A DNA stretch of 51,196 nt from an uncultured Acidimicrobiales bacterium (lineage in GTDB: Bacteria; Actinomycetota; Acidimicrobiia; Acidimicrobiales; SZUA-35), in the NCBI GenBank assembly GCA_937925335.1, contig CALEWY010000049.1, positions 1 through 51,196 of the forward strand, written 5' to 3'. Both the position numbers and the translations under genes were made by a program. The notes below the pieces were generated by a model. It did not search any database, was not told the DNA's origin, and saw only the letters and a list, made by a program, of their open reading frames with translations. How positions within the stretch are numbered: position 1 is the stretch's first letter; every line of letters starts with the position of its first letter. Positions 32,510 to 40,368 of the stretch are shown one piece after another.

Positions 32510-32989
32510 ATGAACACGATGGTCGTCCAGGCTCATCCGGTGCCAGACAGTTTCAACGCTGCCGTTCTCGATCGAGTGCAGGCTGGATTGGCGCACGACG
32601 CGCACACAGCCAGCATCTTCCGGCTCGGGCTTGGCGAGCGGCCGAGTGTCGATCAGCTCGACGGAGTGACGCGGCTCGTACTCGTCTATCCCACCTGGTG
32701 GGGCGGCCAGCCCGCCGTGCTGGTCGACTGGTTGCAAGAGCTGGTTCTCGCCGACGGTGATCCGCTTGCGTCGGTCGACGAAGTCTGCGCCGTCACCACC
32801 TGTGGGGGATCGAAGGTCGTCAACATCACACAGGGACAATGGGGCAAGCGCTGGCTCCGCCAGCAGTTGATGAGTCGTTGCCAAGAGGGAGCAACGTTCG
32901 AGTGGTGTGCGCTGTACAAGATGGATCGGCTCACGCCGGAGCGTGCCGAGCGCTACCTCAGCGAGATCGAACGCCGGTTTTCGCCGTAG
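32510..32989 (+). CDS. Flavodoxin-fold NAD(P)H oxidoreductase
   Basis: A 159-aa protein with VVQAHPVPDSFNAAVLDRV at the N-terminus and LVYPTWWGGQPAVLVDWLQEL, the pattern of quinone reductase/FMN-dependent NADH oxidoreductases (NQO/KefF class). AGGAGGGG lies about 6 nt before the ATG. The last 32 bases overlap the 3' end of the convergent gene. Its C-terminal third may be shorter than typical members. Confidence 0.78.
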   Translation: MNTMVVQAHPVPDSFNAAVLDRVQAGLAHDAHTASIFRLGLGERPSVDQLDGVTRLVLVYPTWWGGQPAVLVDWLQELVLADGDPLASVDEVCAVTTCGGSKVVNITQGQWGKRWLRQQLMSRCQEGATFEWCALYKMDRLTPERAERYLSEIERRFSP

Positions 32990-33584
32990 CGTTCGACCAG
33001 CCTTTCAGCAATCGAGCGATCGCCACCGCTGGATCCGAGCCTGGCTTCATCGATGCGTAACGAGCTCGGCACCGGCGGTTTCCCGTCAGACGAAGGGCTC
33101 GAAGCGTGGCTTTTCCGCAGCCGTTTCTTCCGTGGATGGTGCGCTCACCAGCGGCTTCGCACTCCACCAACATCGCCACCCGCTTCAGGTTCTTCAAACC
33201 CGGTTCGAGACGGCCGGACTCGGTCACCGTGAATGCCACACCCGGCACGAAGGTTCGCTCGAACCAGCTCTTGACCATGGTCGGCACGGTTCCAGCAACC
33301 ATCGGGCAACACACGACGATCGCATGGACGGAGCGCACGAGCTCCGCCGATTCGCGCTGAGCATCGGTGACGAGGTTGGCACCCTCGTCGTGATACGCCC
33401 GCCGTTCTTCTTCGGTCATAAACGAGGTGAAGTCGCTCTCGCGCAGCGTCAGCGTTTCGACCTCATGACCCAGCGCGATGAGTGCCGAGCGGGCGGACGC
33501 AACCGAACTCGGACCGGCCGACGAAGGGCGAGCGGGCGGTGCGTCGTGCTGGGTTGGGAATCCGTCGATGAGCAGGGTCCGCAC
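32958..33584 (-). CDS. NAD(P)H-dependent flavodoxin-fold oxidoreductase
   Basis: A 208-aa protein starting at GTG 33584. It has LIDGFPTQHD, then a Ser/Pro insert. Core features are ALGHEVETLTLRESDF, VCCPMVAGTVPTMVKSWFER and FVPGVAFTVTESGRLEPGL, as in NAD(P)H quinone oxidoreductases. TAATCT 6 nt upstream supports a leaderless start. It converges on the other flavodoxin-fold gene and overlaps it by 32 bases. Confidence 0.8.
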   Translation of the reverse strand: MRTLLIDGFPTQHDAPPARPSSAGPSSVASARSALIALGHEVETLTLRESDFTSFMTEEERRAYHDEGANLVTDAQRESAELVRSVHAIVVCCPMVAGTVPTMVKSWFERTFVPGVAFTVTESGRLEPGLKNLKRVAMLVECEAAGERTIHGRNGCGKATLRALRLTGNRRCRARYASMKPGSDPAVAIARLLKGWSNATAKTGVRSR

Positions 33585-33590
33585 CCGATG

Positions 33591-33596
33591 AGATTA
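33591..33596 (-). promoter_or_regulatory. -10 box of a probable leaderless promoter (minus strand)
   Basis: TAATCT on the minus strand ends 6 nt before GTG 33584. Confidence 0.45.
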
Positions 33597-33714
33597 CACA
33601 TCGATAACTTCCGCGTCAGCACTTGCTGGTGAGCCTGGAAGCCACTACATCTATGACGGCCCGCCTTGCGCGGGCGTGGCGAAGAAGTGCGTGGGCAGAA
33701 CGATGACATCCGGT

Positions 33715-33720
33715 GGAGGG
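33715..33720 (+). promoter_or_regulatory. Ribosome-binding site deciding a TTG start
   Basis: GGAGGG lies 5 nt before TTG 33726, the strongest Shine-Dalgarno match in this part of the window. It argues for a non-ATG start of the secreted protein. Confidence 0.65.
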
Positions 33721-33725
33721 GTGCA

Positions 33726-34370
33726 TTGGCGGTTCGAAGTCGAGGGCGACTCTCTCCTTTCATGGCGACCTTTGGGCTTGTCGCGTTTCTGGGCGCGATC
33801 GCGTCGGTCTCGCCGCTCGCCGATTCGGGCACGGAGCGAGGCGGATCTGCGCTGAATGCGTTGTCATGTTCGGTCCAGACCGTGGCTGGAGGCATCGAAG
33901 TTCATTGGAGCGACGTGCCTGGGGCTGAGGGCTTCACCTACAAGATCGACCAGTTCGGTTCCGCCTCCGAGTACGGGACGGTCACCGAGTCGCCAGCGAT
34001 GATCGCTGTCGGAGGTTCTGAGCGGGTCACGGTTGGCCTCGTGCCAATGGTTGATGGCGCTCCGATTCAGGCTCGCACGCCATGTGGCGCCGCGCTCGCT
34101 GGTGAGCCGACGATCTCTCACGAACTTCGCTGCACGCTCAGCAGGGACGACGACGGGTTCATCGCCGTATGGAACGACATTGACGGGATTGTGTCCTACG
34201 GCGTGAAGCTGAGCGTCGGCGACGAGGAAAACCCGATGTACCGACGGACGACGAGCACTCGAACTCGCGTCGCCGCGCACGATGGTGCGTCGATCTCCGT
34301 GGCCGTCGCACCGGTCTTTGCTGATGGAACGACGTTGCCCCGAGTGGAGTGCACCGAAGCCTCTGCCTGA
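33726..34370 (+). CDS. Secreted or membrane-anchored protein with Fn3-like repeats, unknown function
   Basis: A 214-aa protein from TTG 33726 (chosen for its ribosome site). The N-terminus has basic residues and a hydrophobic helix (FMATFGLVAFLGAIASVSPLA), i.e. a signal peptide or anchor. Two similar segments follow, LSCSVQTVAGGIEVHWSDVP (near 46-65) and LRCTLSRDDDGFIAVWND (about 135-152), each like a fibronectin type III strand pair with paired Cys. Function unknown. Confidence 0.6.
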   Translation: MAVRSRGRLSPFMATFGLVAFLGAIASVSPLADSGTERGGSALNALSCSVQTVAGGIEVHWSDVPGAEGFTYKIDQFGSASEYGTVTESPAMIAVGGSERVTVGLVPMVDGAPIQARTPCGAALAGEPTISHELRCTLSRDDDGFIAVWNDIDGIVSYGVKLSVGDEENPMYRRTTSTRTRVAAHDGASISVAVAPVFADGTTLPRVECTEASA

Positions 34371-34565
34371 CGCGTTGGGTTCCGACGATCACGGCTCGTA
34401 CGCGCCGCGTGGCAGCACGATCTGCGGCAGCGCGATCTGCAGCTCGATCTGTCAGCGCAACCCGCCGGTACGCGGTCGTTCGACAGTCAGGACCCCCGGA
34501 GGACTTCTCGCAAAAAAGAAAAGTCCGGGATCAAGGGCCTCAGCGTTGTTGCCGATACCTGAAGC

Positions 34566-35411
34566 GTGGGTGAACTCAGACCAGATATCGCAGACAGCTT
34601 GTTGAACATTCAAGCGCAGCTCGGTGACGACCTCGGCGGTGTGCTGACCGAATCGCCCGCCATCCCCGATCTGATCCCGTCTGGAGACCCCGACCCTGTC
34701 GACAACTCCTCAGATGACGGCGAATCAGGCGTCGCTGGGAAGGCCGGTAAAGCGCTTGCTGGGCTCGTGGGCGTTGGCGCCTTGGCCATCGGCGGCTTCT
34801 TCGCCTGGCCCTTCGTTTCTGGTCTGCTCGAGAGCGAAGAACGCCCGCCACCCGCGCTCGCATCGACCGCACCCGATCCCGACGCCGAGCCCACACAGCG
34901 GTTCGTGATCGATGGCGACAACATGTACCTCGAAGGTTCGGTCCCGGATCAAGCCACGTCGAACATGATCGAGACCGCGGCGTCGGACGTGCTCGGACCC
35001 GAGCGAGTCATCAACAACTTTGAGATCTCCGACGACGCCGTTTACAACCCGACGAAACCAGTGCAGCTTGCGGTCGCCGAAACCGTGCAATTCGGAACCG
35101 GTCAAGCGGCCGTCCGCCAGCAGTACGAACCGCTGATCGCTCTTGCCGTCGAGCTCATGGGGAATCAGCCTGACGCTCGACTGACCGTCATCGGCCACAC
35201 CGACGACGTCGGCGAAGAAGCATCAAACCAAGCGCTGTCGCTGCGTCGCGCGACGACGGTGATGGACGAGATCGTCAATCGAGGAATCGATGCATCCCGC
35301 CTGACCGCAGACGGGCGCGGCGAGTCTGAACCATTGGAATCGAACGACACCGACGAGGGTCGGGCAGCGAACCGGCGCGTGGAATTTCTCATCACCGGTC
35401 TGTTGAACTGA
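34566..35411 (+). CDS. BON + OmpA-domain protein (ArfA/OmpATb-like)
   Basis: A 281-aa protein from GTG 34566. One TM helix at about 63-87 (ALAGLVGVGALAIGGFFAW) is followed by a BON-like region at 111-155 (FVIDGDNMYLEGSVPDQA) and an OmpA C-terminal peptidoglycan-binding domain at about 170-280. The last includes IGHTDDVGEEASNQALSLRR and GRGESEPLESNDT, with the diaminopimelate-binding Asp/Arg pattern. The TM-BON-OmpA order recalls mycobacterial ArfA. It probably anchors the envelope to peptidoglycan. Confidence 0.85.
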   Translation: MGELRPDIADSLLNIQAQLGDDLGGVLTESPAIPDLIPSGDPDPVDNSSDDGESGVAGKAGKALAGLVGVGALAIGGFFAWPFVSGLLESEERPPPALASTAPDPDAEPTQRFVIDGDNMYLEGSVPDQATSNMIETAASDVLGPERVINNFEISDDAVYNPTKPVQLAVAETVQFGTGQAAVRQQYEPLIALAVELMGNQPDARLTVIGHTDDVGEEASNQALSLRRATTVMDEIVNRGIDASRLTADGRGESEPLESNDTDEGRAANRRVEFLITGLLN

Positions 35412-35425
35412 CCAATACTGGTCCG

Positions 35426-36310
35426 GTGCCAACCACCGAGACTTCAACAACCACATCGCTCCGGCTGCCGTTCGATCAAGTCGACGTCTTCACCTCAAAG
35501 CCGTTCCGCGGCAACCCGGTCGCCGTGATCCACGGGGCTGATGGACTGAGCACTGATCAGATGCGCGAGATCGCGATCTGGACGAACCTCTCGGAGACGA
35601 CGTTCCTGCTGGAACCAACGTCGCCCGAGGCCGACTATCGCGTGCGAATCTTCTCGCTTTCCCAGGAACTGCCATTCGCTGGCCATCCAACGCTCGGAAC
35701 CTGTCACGCCTGGCTGAGCCGAGGCGGAATGCCGAGCAACCCGCGCCACATCGTTCAGGAATGTGATCTCGGCCTGATCCCCATTCGGTCCTCCGATGAA
35801 CGGCTTGCCTTCGCCGCTCCTCCTCGGATTCGTCAGGGACCGGTCGACGATGCTGACCTCGACCGAGTCGTGACATACCTCGGAATCTCGAAGGACGACG
35901 TCGTCGACTCGGCCTGGTGCGACAACGGGCCCGGATGGATTGGCGTGATGTTGGACTCAGCAGACGCAGTGAACGCGCTCAACCCGACTCCAGCGAAGCC
36001 CGAGCAGATCGAGATCGGCGTGATCGGCCCGACGACCGTCACCGGTGAAGGTGGAGCTGAGCGTGTGGCCTATGAGGTTCGGGCGTTCTTCTGCTGGGGT
36101 AACGCACACATCGAAGACCCGGTCACCGGCAGCCTCAACGCTGCGCTGGCGCAATGGTTGTTCGAGTCCGACAAGAGAGACACCGACTACGTCGCAGCGC
36201 AGGGAACAACGATGGGGCGCTCAGGGCGAGTGTTCATCGAACGTGACGGAGGAGAGATCTGGGTCGGTGGCCACACGGTGACGTGCGTGGACGGAACGAT
36301 TTCGATCTGA
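35426..36310 (+). CDS. PhzF family isomerase-like protein
   Basis: A 294-aa protein of diaminopimelate-epimerase fold. It has QVDVFTSKPFRGNPVAVI (18-35), NLSETTFLL with the catalytic-type Glu57, LPFAGHPTLGTCHAWL and IEDPVTGSLNAALAQWL near the C-terminus, all PhzF hallmarks. Start GTG 35426. It lies 14 bp after the OmpA gene and ends 4 bp from the convergent creatininase gene. There are no phenazine genes nearby, so it is a general isomerase of unknown substrate. Confidence 0.88.
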   Translation: MPTTETSTTTSLRLPFDQVDVFTSKPFRGNPVAVIHGADGLSTDQMREIAIWTNLSETTFLLEPTSPEADYRVRIFSLSQELPFAGHPTLGTCHAWLSRGGMPSNPRHIVQECDLGLIPIRSSDERLAFAAPPRIRQGPVDDADLDRVVTYLGISKDDVVDSAWCDNGPGWIGVMLDSADAVNALNPTPAKPEQIEIGVIGPTTVTGEGGAERVAYEVRAFFCWGNAHIEDPVTGSLNAALAQWLFESDKRDTDYVAAQGTTMGRSGRVFIERDGGEIWVGGHTVTCVDGTISI

Positions 36311-36314
36311 GGGG

Positions 36315-37085
36315 TCAGCGACCGAAGTCGAACGTCTTGACCTCGGCCATGGCCTCGCACAACGTGTCGACCGCACCCTCGAACAGTGCCTTTCCTTCTT
36401 CGGCCGATGCGCCGGTCGGGTCGCCGATATAGCCGTCGGCATCGAAGTCGTTCGAGAGCCAACCGAACGATGTGGAGCCGCCGAACTTCACGTGCGTGTT
36501 CTCAGCGATCGCCTCGGGCACTTTCCGTTCGGCCTTCGCAAGGTCGACCAGTTCGGGGCGCAGGTGCATGAAGACGGAGGTTTCGTTGCGGCCACCGTGG
36601 ATGCCCATGCCGAGTTCTTCCTCGGTCGACACACCGCCGTATGCAGGCGGAAGTGACGGGTGCATGAGAAACGTCTTCATCCCCGTCTCGAGGCGAATCT
36701 CGCGAAGTGCTGTTCCGAAGTGTGTGGTGTTGCCGCCGTGTCCGTTGAGGATCACGAACCGATCGACACCGGTCGACGCAACGGATCGGGCGATGTCGAG
36801 CAGCACCCGCATCAGCGTGTCTGCGCTCAAAACCAGCGTGCCCGGCGACCATGCGTGTTCGTTGCTCTTCGAAACGGCGAGCGTGGGAAGCTGCCACACA
36901 TCGAGTTCCTCGCCACAACGATCGATCACCGCTGTTGCCATCTCGTGAGCGATCACATGGTCGACCGAAAGAGGAAGGTGCGGCCCGTGTTGTTCGACGG
37001 CCCCGATCGGCAAGAGCACGATCGAATCGGCATTGAGCCGTTCACCCAACTCGGGTCCGGACAGATCTTCGTAGCGGCGAGACAT
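36315..37085 (-). CDS. Creatininase-family amidohydrolase (MftE/creatininase-like)
   Basis: A 256-aa protein from ATG 37085. Metal ligands are visible in GAVEQHGPHLPLSVDHVIA (His, Asp), VILNGHGGNTTHFG and the later GIHGGRNETSVFM (Glu). Relatives include creatininase, MftE and the Fe-dependent formamide hydrolase of riboflavin/F420 synthesis. No mycofactocin genes are visible, so which one is open. TAGCGT 8 nt upstream supports a leaderless start. The longer frame crosses the 88-bp repeats and is rejected. Confidence 0.85.
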   Translation of the reverse strand: MSRRYEDLSGPELGERLNADSIVLLPIGAVEQHGPHLPLSVDHVIAHEMATAVIDRCGEELDVWQLPTLAVSKSNEHAWSPGTLVLSADTLMRVLLDIARSVASTGVDRFVILNGHGGNTTHFGTALREIRLETGMKTFLMHPSLPPAYGGVSTEEELGMGIHGGRNETSVFMHLRPELVDLAKAERKVPEAIAENTHVKFGGSTSFGWLSNDFDADGYIGDPTGASAEEGKALFEGAVDTLCEAMAEVKTFDFGR

Positions 37086-37093
37086 CGTGAACG

Positions 37094-37099
37094 ACGCTA
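37094..37099 (-). promoter_or_regulatory. -10 box of a probable leaderless promoter (creatininase)
   Basis: TAGCGT on the minus strand ends 8 nt before ATG 37085. Confidence 0.4.
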
Positions 37100-37115
37100 C
37101 CTCTCCCCGCCAACA

Positions 37116-37290
37116 CTCGGTGATTCCCTCCGGGGGCCGTTCACAGCAACTCGAGGAGTTGCCAGCTACGCAGGCTCGACGGGTGCTACTTCGCTCCGGC
37201 AAACTCGGTGATTCCCTCCGGGGCCGTTCACAGCAACTCGAAGAGTTGCCAGCCACGGAGGCTCGACGGGTGCTACTTCGCTCCGCCAAC
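37116..37290. repeat. 88-bp imperfect tandem duplication
   Basis: Bases 37116-37203 and 37204-37290 are near-identical (few mismatches, one G deleted). Each copy contains a hairpin CAACTC-GAR-GAGTTG. The second copy includes the stop and last codons of the GNAT gene; the first lies against the creatininase promoter. Confidence 0.85.
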
Positions 37291-38022
37291 GTTTGGTGGG
37301 CCGTCGTAGAACTCCGACGGGTTCGTGAAGCCAGCTGCGACCAGTGCCGGTTCATCGGCGGTCCCCGGTTCCTTCGCTGCGATCAAGAGAACGGCGCCGC
37401 GCTGTGCAGCTCCTGTGGCGAGATCGGCAAGCGCTGCATCGTTTGGTTCTTCGACCAGCACGATCGGCCCGCCCGTTGAGTAGACGGGAGGTGCGTCCAT
37501 CAGAATCGCGTCGTGCTCGGCGATGCGCTGTGTGCCGAGAAGGCCTGGACCCGCTGTTGGCTCGATCTCGTTCACCCACCAACGAGCGCCAACCTCGAGC
37601 CCGATCGTCTGCAGCATCGAGCGTTTGGGTTCGTCGAGCGTCGCGGTGACCACGCGGATGTGGTCGATGCCGTGGAGTTCACGAGCTTGATCAGCGATGA
37701 CGGTGAGCAGCGCCCGTCCGTCGGTCAACCACCGCTCATCGTCGTCAACGGTGAAGTCGTCGACCATCAATCGTGAGCCCTGCACCATGCCGATCGCGAA
37801 GCCGTGATCGGTTCGTAACGAAATAGTTGACTCCTGGAGCACCAGCCACATCAAGAATGCTGCGTGGATCTCGTCCGCACCATCGGTCGGGTTCCAGAAC
37901 CGAGGGGAGTACTCGGCGTATTGGCGACGCCGGTCGTCGATCAGCCCAGCGGCCCACGAACAGTCGTCGGTCTCCAGCGTTCGGACCGCGAGCTGTGCGG
38001 TCGCACCATCGTCGTCATGCAC
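37273..38022 (-). CDS. GNAT-like N-acetyltransferase, possibly two-domain
   Basis: A 249-aa protein. The N-terminal half has acetyltransferase character (LAVRTLETDDCSWAAGLID; later IRVVTATLDEPKRSMLQTIG, then LEVGARWWV). The C-terminal half (PIVLVEEPNDAALADLATGA) may be a degenerate second GNAT domain. The motif A P-loop for acetyl-CoA (Q/RxxGxG/A) is not obvious, so the activity is tentative. The last codons lie in the 88-bp repeat. ATG 38022 was used; TACGGT lies 10 nt upstream. Confidence 0.6.
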   Translation of the reverse strand: MHDDDGATAQLAVRTLETDDCSWAAGLIDDRRRQYAEYSPRFWNPTDGADEIHAAFLMWLVLQESTISLRTDHGFAIGMVQGSRLMVDDFTVDDDERWLTDGRALLTVIADQARELHGIDHIRVVTATLDEPKRSMLQTIGLEVGARWWVNEIEPTAGPGLLGTQRIAEHDAILMDAPPVYSTGGPIVLVEEPNDAALADLATGAAQRGAVLLIAAKEPGTADEPALVAAGFTNPSEFYDGPPNVGGAK

Positions 38023-38073
38023 GGCTGCACCGTAGTGAGATCACGCCCTGATGTGACCGAACCGATGTGGCCG

Positions 38074-38616
38074 TCAGACGCGTTCCATGGGGATATGTGG
38101 TTCTGGCGGAAGTGCGACGACGATCTCGTCGCCCGGTCGAACGATGCCGGCGATCATCACCACGCTCATCACGCCTGCCTTGCGAACCGTCTCGCCTTGG
38201 TCGTCCTGGTCGAGCATCTGCTTCAGCAGTCCGGACTCGAAGGCGTTGATCTGTGGGCAAGGGTTGCGAAGGCCGGTCAATGCGATCAGGGCACGCTCGC
38301 CAATGCGGAGGAGTGAGCCGGTTGGAAGTGCTCGAAGGTCGAGCCCACTGGTCGTGATGTTCTCGCCAAGATCGCCTGCGTTCACCGTGAAGCCGGCATC
38401 GCACGCCTCGGTGAGCACCTCGGACGTCATCAGGTGAACCTGGCGAAGGTTGGGCTGGTCGGGATTGGCTTCAACTCGTGAGCGATGTTTGACGCGGGGT
38501 CCCTGGTGAGCATCACCCTCGACACCGAGACCAACGACGAGCTCAATCTCGTCGCAGGCGTCTTTCGAGAACGTGTGGTGGGCGCTTCGATGAACTGCTT
38601 CGACTCGACCGATCAT
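38074..38616 (-). CDS. MOSC domain protein
   Basis: A 180-aa stand-alone MOSC domain. It carries the VEGDAHQG and RQVHLMTSEVL motifs, GDLGENITTSGLDLRALP, and LTGLRNPCPQINAF with the conserved Cys that binds molybdenum cofactor sulfur. Relatives include YiiM-type Mo-dependent reductases of N-hydroxylated compounds. ATG 38616 (MIGRVEAV) is preferred, with TAACCT 7 nt upstream. It converges near the GNAT start. Confidence 0.9.
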   Translation of the reverse strand: MIGRVEAVHRSAHHTFSKDACDEIELVVGLGVEGDAHQGPRVKHRSRVEANPDQPNLRQVHLMTSEVLTEACDAGFTVNAGDLGENITTSGLDLRALPTGSLLRIGERALIALTGLRNPCPQINAFESGLLKQMLDQDDQGETVRKAGVMSVVMIAGIVRPGDEIVVALPPEPHIPMERV

Positions 38617-38623
38617 GGCCGTG

Positions 38624-38629
38624 AGGTTA
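38624..38629 (-). promoter_or_regulatory. -10 box of a probable leaderless promoter (MOSC)
   Basis: TAACCT on the minus strand ends 7 nt before ATG 38616. Confidence 0.45.
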
Positions 38630-38708
38630 GAGCGCCAGGTCACGGCTGGCGGTCGGGTTTGTTTGACGTGGAACGGCTCGAGCGACTGGCGGGACGCCCG
38701 AACGCGAC

Positions 38709-38714
38709 TATGTT
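38709..38714 (+). promoter_or_regulatory. -10 box of a probable leaderless promoter (small membrane protein)
   Basis: TATGTT ends 6 nt before ATG 38721. Confidence 0.45.
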
Positions 38715-38739
38715 CATCGAATGACCGTTCATCGAATGA
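38712..38739. repeat. 15-bp tandem duplication over the start codon
   Basis: GTTCATCGAATGA occurs at 38712-38724 and 38727-38739. The small-protein frame therefore has two ATGs 15 nt apart in identical local context; only the first has an upstream -10 box. Confidence 0.85.
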
Positions 38740-38948
38740 GCGACGAGCAACAGCCCGAGACTGCGCCAGCTGAAGGTACCGAGTTTGGTGCGATCGCCGC
38801 GATCTTGGGTGGTGGAGCGGCGTTGACCGTCAGCTCGACCGTCGTCGGCGGCGGCGGGCTTGCAACGGCCATGGCGATCGCCGGAATCGGCTTGATCGTG
38901 ATCGGCGCCACGATGTTCGGCATGGAGCTTCGCAAGCGGAACAGCTGA
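38721..38948 (+). CDS. Small two-helix membrane protein
   Basis: A 75-aa protein: a short acidic N-terminus (MSDEQQPETAPAEG), two hydrophobic Gly/Ala-rich helices (GAIAAILGGGAALTVSSTVV and LATAMAIAGIGLIVIGATMF), and a basic tail (ELRKRNS). Length and layout fit many small inner-membrane proteins. Function unknown. ATG 38721 has a -10 box, but ATG 38736 in the duplicated context is possible. Confidence 0.6.
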   Translation: MTVHRMSDEQQPETAPAEGTEFGAIAAILGGGAALTVSSTVVGGGGLATAMAIAGIGLIVIGATMFGMELRKRNS

Positions 38949-38966
38949 GGCGTCTGACCTCGGCCG

Positions 38967-39073
38967 ATTTCTGGCCTCGCCCTATTTCTGGCCGTTCCGG
39001 CCCTCGTATTTCTGGCTCCTGCGTTCCTGACCGGCCGGAAATTCTGCCTGTTCCGGCTCTCACAATTCTGGGC
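38967..39073. repeat. Iterated ATTTCTGGC-like motif upstream of sbcD
   Basis: ATTTCTGGC occurs at 38967, 38984 and 39008, and AATTCTGSC-like versions at 39040 and 39064, in the 178-bp gap before sbcD. The copies are 17, 24, 32 and 24 bp apart. They could be regulator sites; no standard LexA box is seen. Confidence 0.55.
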
Positions 39074-39114
39074 TGTTGCGCATGGCGATGGCTGTGGTTG
39101 TCACACGTGTTGCG

Positions 39115-39120
39115 TAGGTT
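39115..39120 (+). promoter_or_regulatory. -10 box of a probable leaderless promoter (sbcD operon)
   Basis: TAGGTT ends 6 nt before GTG 39127, the start of sbcD. Confidence 0.5.
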
Positions 39121-39126
39121 GATGCA

Positions 39127-40368
39127 GTGAAGTTGTTGCACACCTCTGACTGGCATGTCGGGAAGGCCATTCGGGGTCATTCCCGTGCTGGCGAGCATGC
39201 AGCAGTTCTGGGTGAGATCTGTTCGATCGCCGAGCGTGAGGCGGTCGATTTAGTCGTCGTTGCTGGCGACCAATTCGAGACGGCCGCGCCGTCGCCAGAA
39301 TCAGAGCGAATCGTTTACGACACGTTCCTGCGCCTGGCAGAAGTCGCACCGGTCCTCGCGCTGAGCGGCAACCACGACAACCCCCGTCGTTTCGATGCGG
39401 TCGGCCCGCTCCTGCGTTTAGGCCGAATCACGATGGCAACCGAACCGCGTCGGCCCGATGACGGTGGGGTTGTCGAGTTGATGGTTGGCGACGGAACGCC
39501 CGTGAAGGCCGCAATGATCCCGTTCGTCTCGCAGCGAGCGATCGTGCGGGCTGACGAGTTGATGAGTGCTGCGGCGTACGAGAACGCGCAGACCTACGCG
39601 CAGCGAATGACGAACGTTGTCGCCGCGCTCACCGCCCCGTTCGATGGCGACAGCGTCAACCTCGTCGTCGCCCACGCGTTTGTGCAGGGTGGCGAAACCG
39701 GAGGTGGCGAACGAGCCGCTCACCTCGCCGACGAGTACGCCATCCCGTCCGTTGCGTTCGGGGCCGCTGCGTCCTACGTGGCGTTGGGGCACCTGCACCG
39801 GCCGCAATCGGTTCGAGGGGCAACGGCGATGCACTACTGCGGCTCACCACTGCAGCTCGACTTTGGTGAAGAGGCCCAGTCCAAGCAGGTCAACATCGTC
39901 GAGCTCGAACCAGGATTGCCGGCGAAGGTTACCCCCGTCGAGCTCAGTGCTGGCCGGGCGTTACGAACGCTGCGAGGCACGTTGGCCCAGCTTGCAACGT
40001 TGGCCGAGTCGCTCGACTCGGTTGGCTCGGCGGGTGGCGACGCGGCTGATGGCGTGGCCGAACCAACCCTGTTCTCCGCCGACGTTGGCGTTTCAGAAGT
40101 GCCTGGATCAGGTCCCGATTGGCTGCGAGTGCGAGTGAATGAGCCGGCTCGAGCTGGTCTCGCCAACGAGGTGCGCGAGCTGCTCGGAGACGGTGTGGTC
40201 GACGTGATGATCGACTTCGACGGGGATCCAGCAAGTGCGCCTCGCCGTCGGCGGCGCGATGGCCGCAGCCCCCGAGAGCTGTTCGACGAGTTTCTCGCCG
40301 AACGAGAGATCGTCGACGAGCGGCTGGCGCCAGCGTTCGCGGAGCTTCTCGAAGAGGCCAGTGGATGA
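39127..40368 (+). CDS. sbcD: Exonuclease SbcD (Mre11-like nuclease subunit)
   Basis: A 413-aa phosphoesterase. Metal ligands are HTSDWHVGK (Asp8, His10), VVAGDQFE (Asp48), LSGNHDNPRR (Asn82/His83), VVAHAFVQGG and ALGHLHRPQ. With SbcC it forms the Mre11-Rad50-type complex that opens hairpins and processes double-strand breaks. Start GTG 39127. The stop overlaps the sbcC start by 4 bases (ATGA), so the subunits are coupled. The C-terminal part is longer than a minimal nuclease core and includes an Arg-rich stretch near 380. Confidence 0.95.
   Translation: MKLLHTSDWHVGKAIRGHSRAGEHAAVLGEICSIAEREAVDLVVVAGDQFETAAPSPESERIVYDTFLRLAEVAPVLALSGNHDNPRRFDAVGPLLRLGRITMATEPRRPDDGGVVELMVGDGTPVKAAMIPFVSQRAIVRADELMSAAAYENAQTYAQRMTNVVAALTAPFDGDSVNLVVAHAFVQGGETGGGERAAHLADEYAIPSVAFGAAASYVALGHLHRPQSVRGATAMHYCGSPLQLDFGEEAQSKQVNIVELEPGLPAKVTPVELSAGRALRTLRGTLAQLATLAESLDSVGSAGGDAADGVAEPTLFSADVGVSEVPGSGPDWLRVRVNEPARAGLANEVRELLGDGVVDVMIDFDGDPASAPRRRRRDGRSPRELFDEFLAEREIVDERLAPAFAELLEEASG

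Noticed and set aside
37086..37355. N-terminal extension of the creatininase protein with repeated SSTRRA and CERP
   Set aside because: The repeated peptide is the 88-bp DNA duplication translated; the natural start is ATG 37085.
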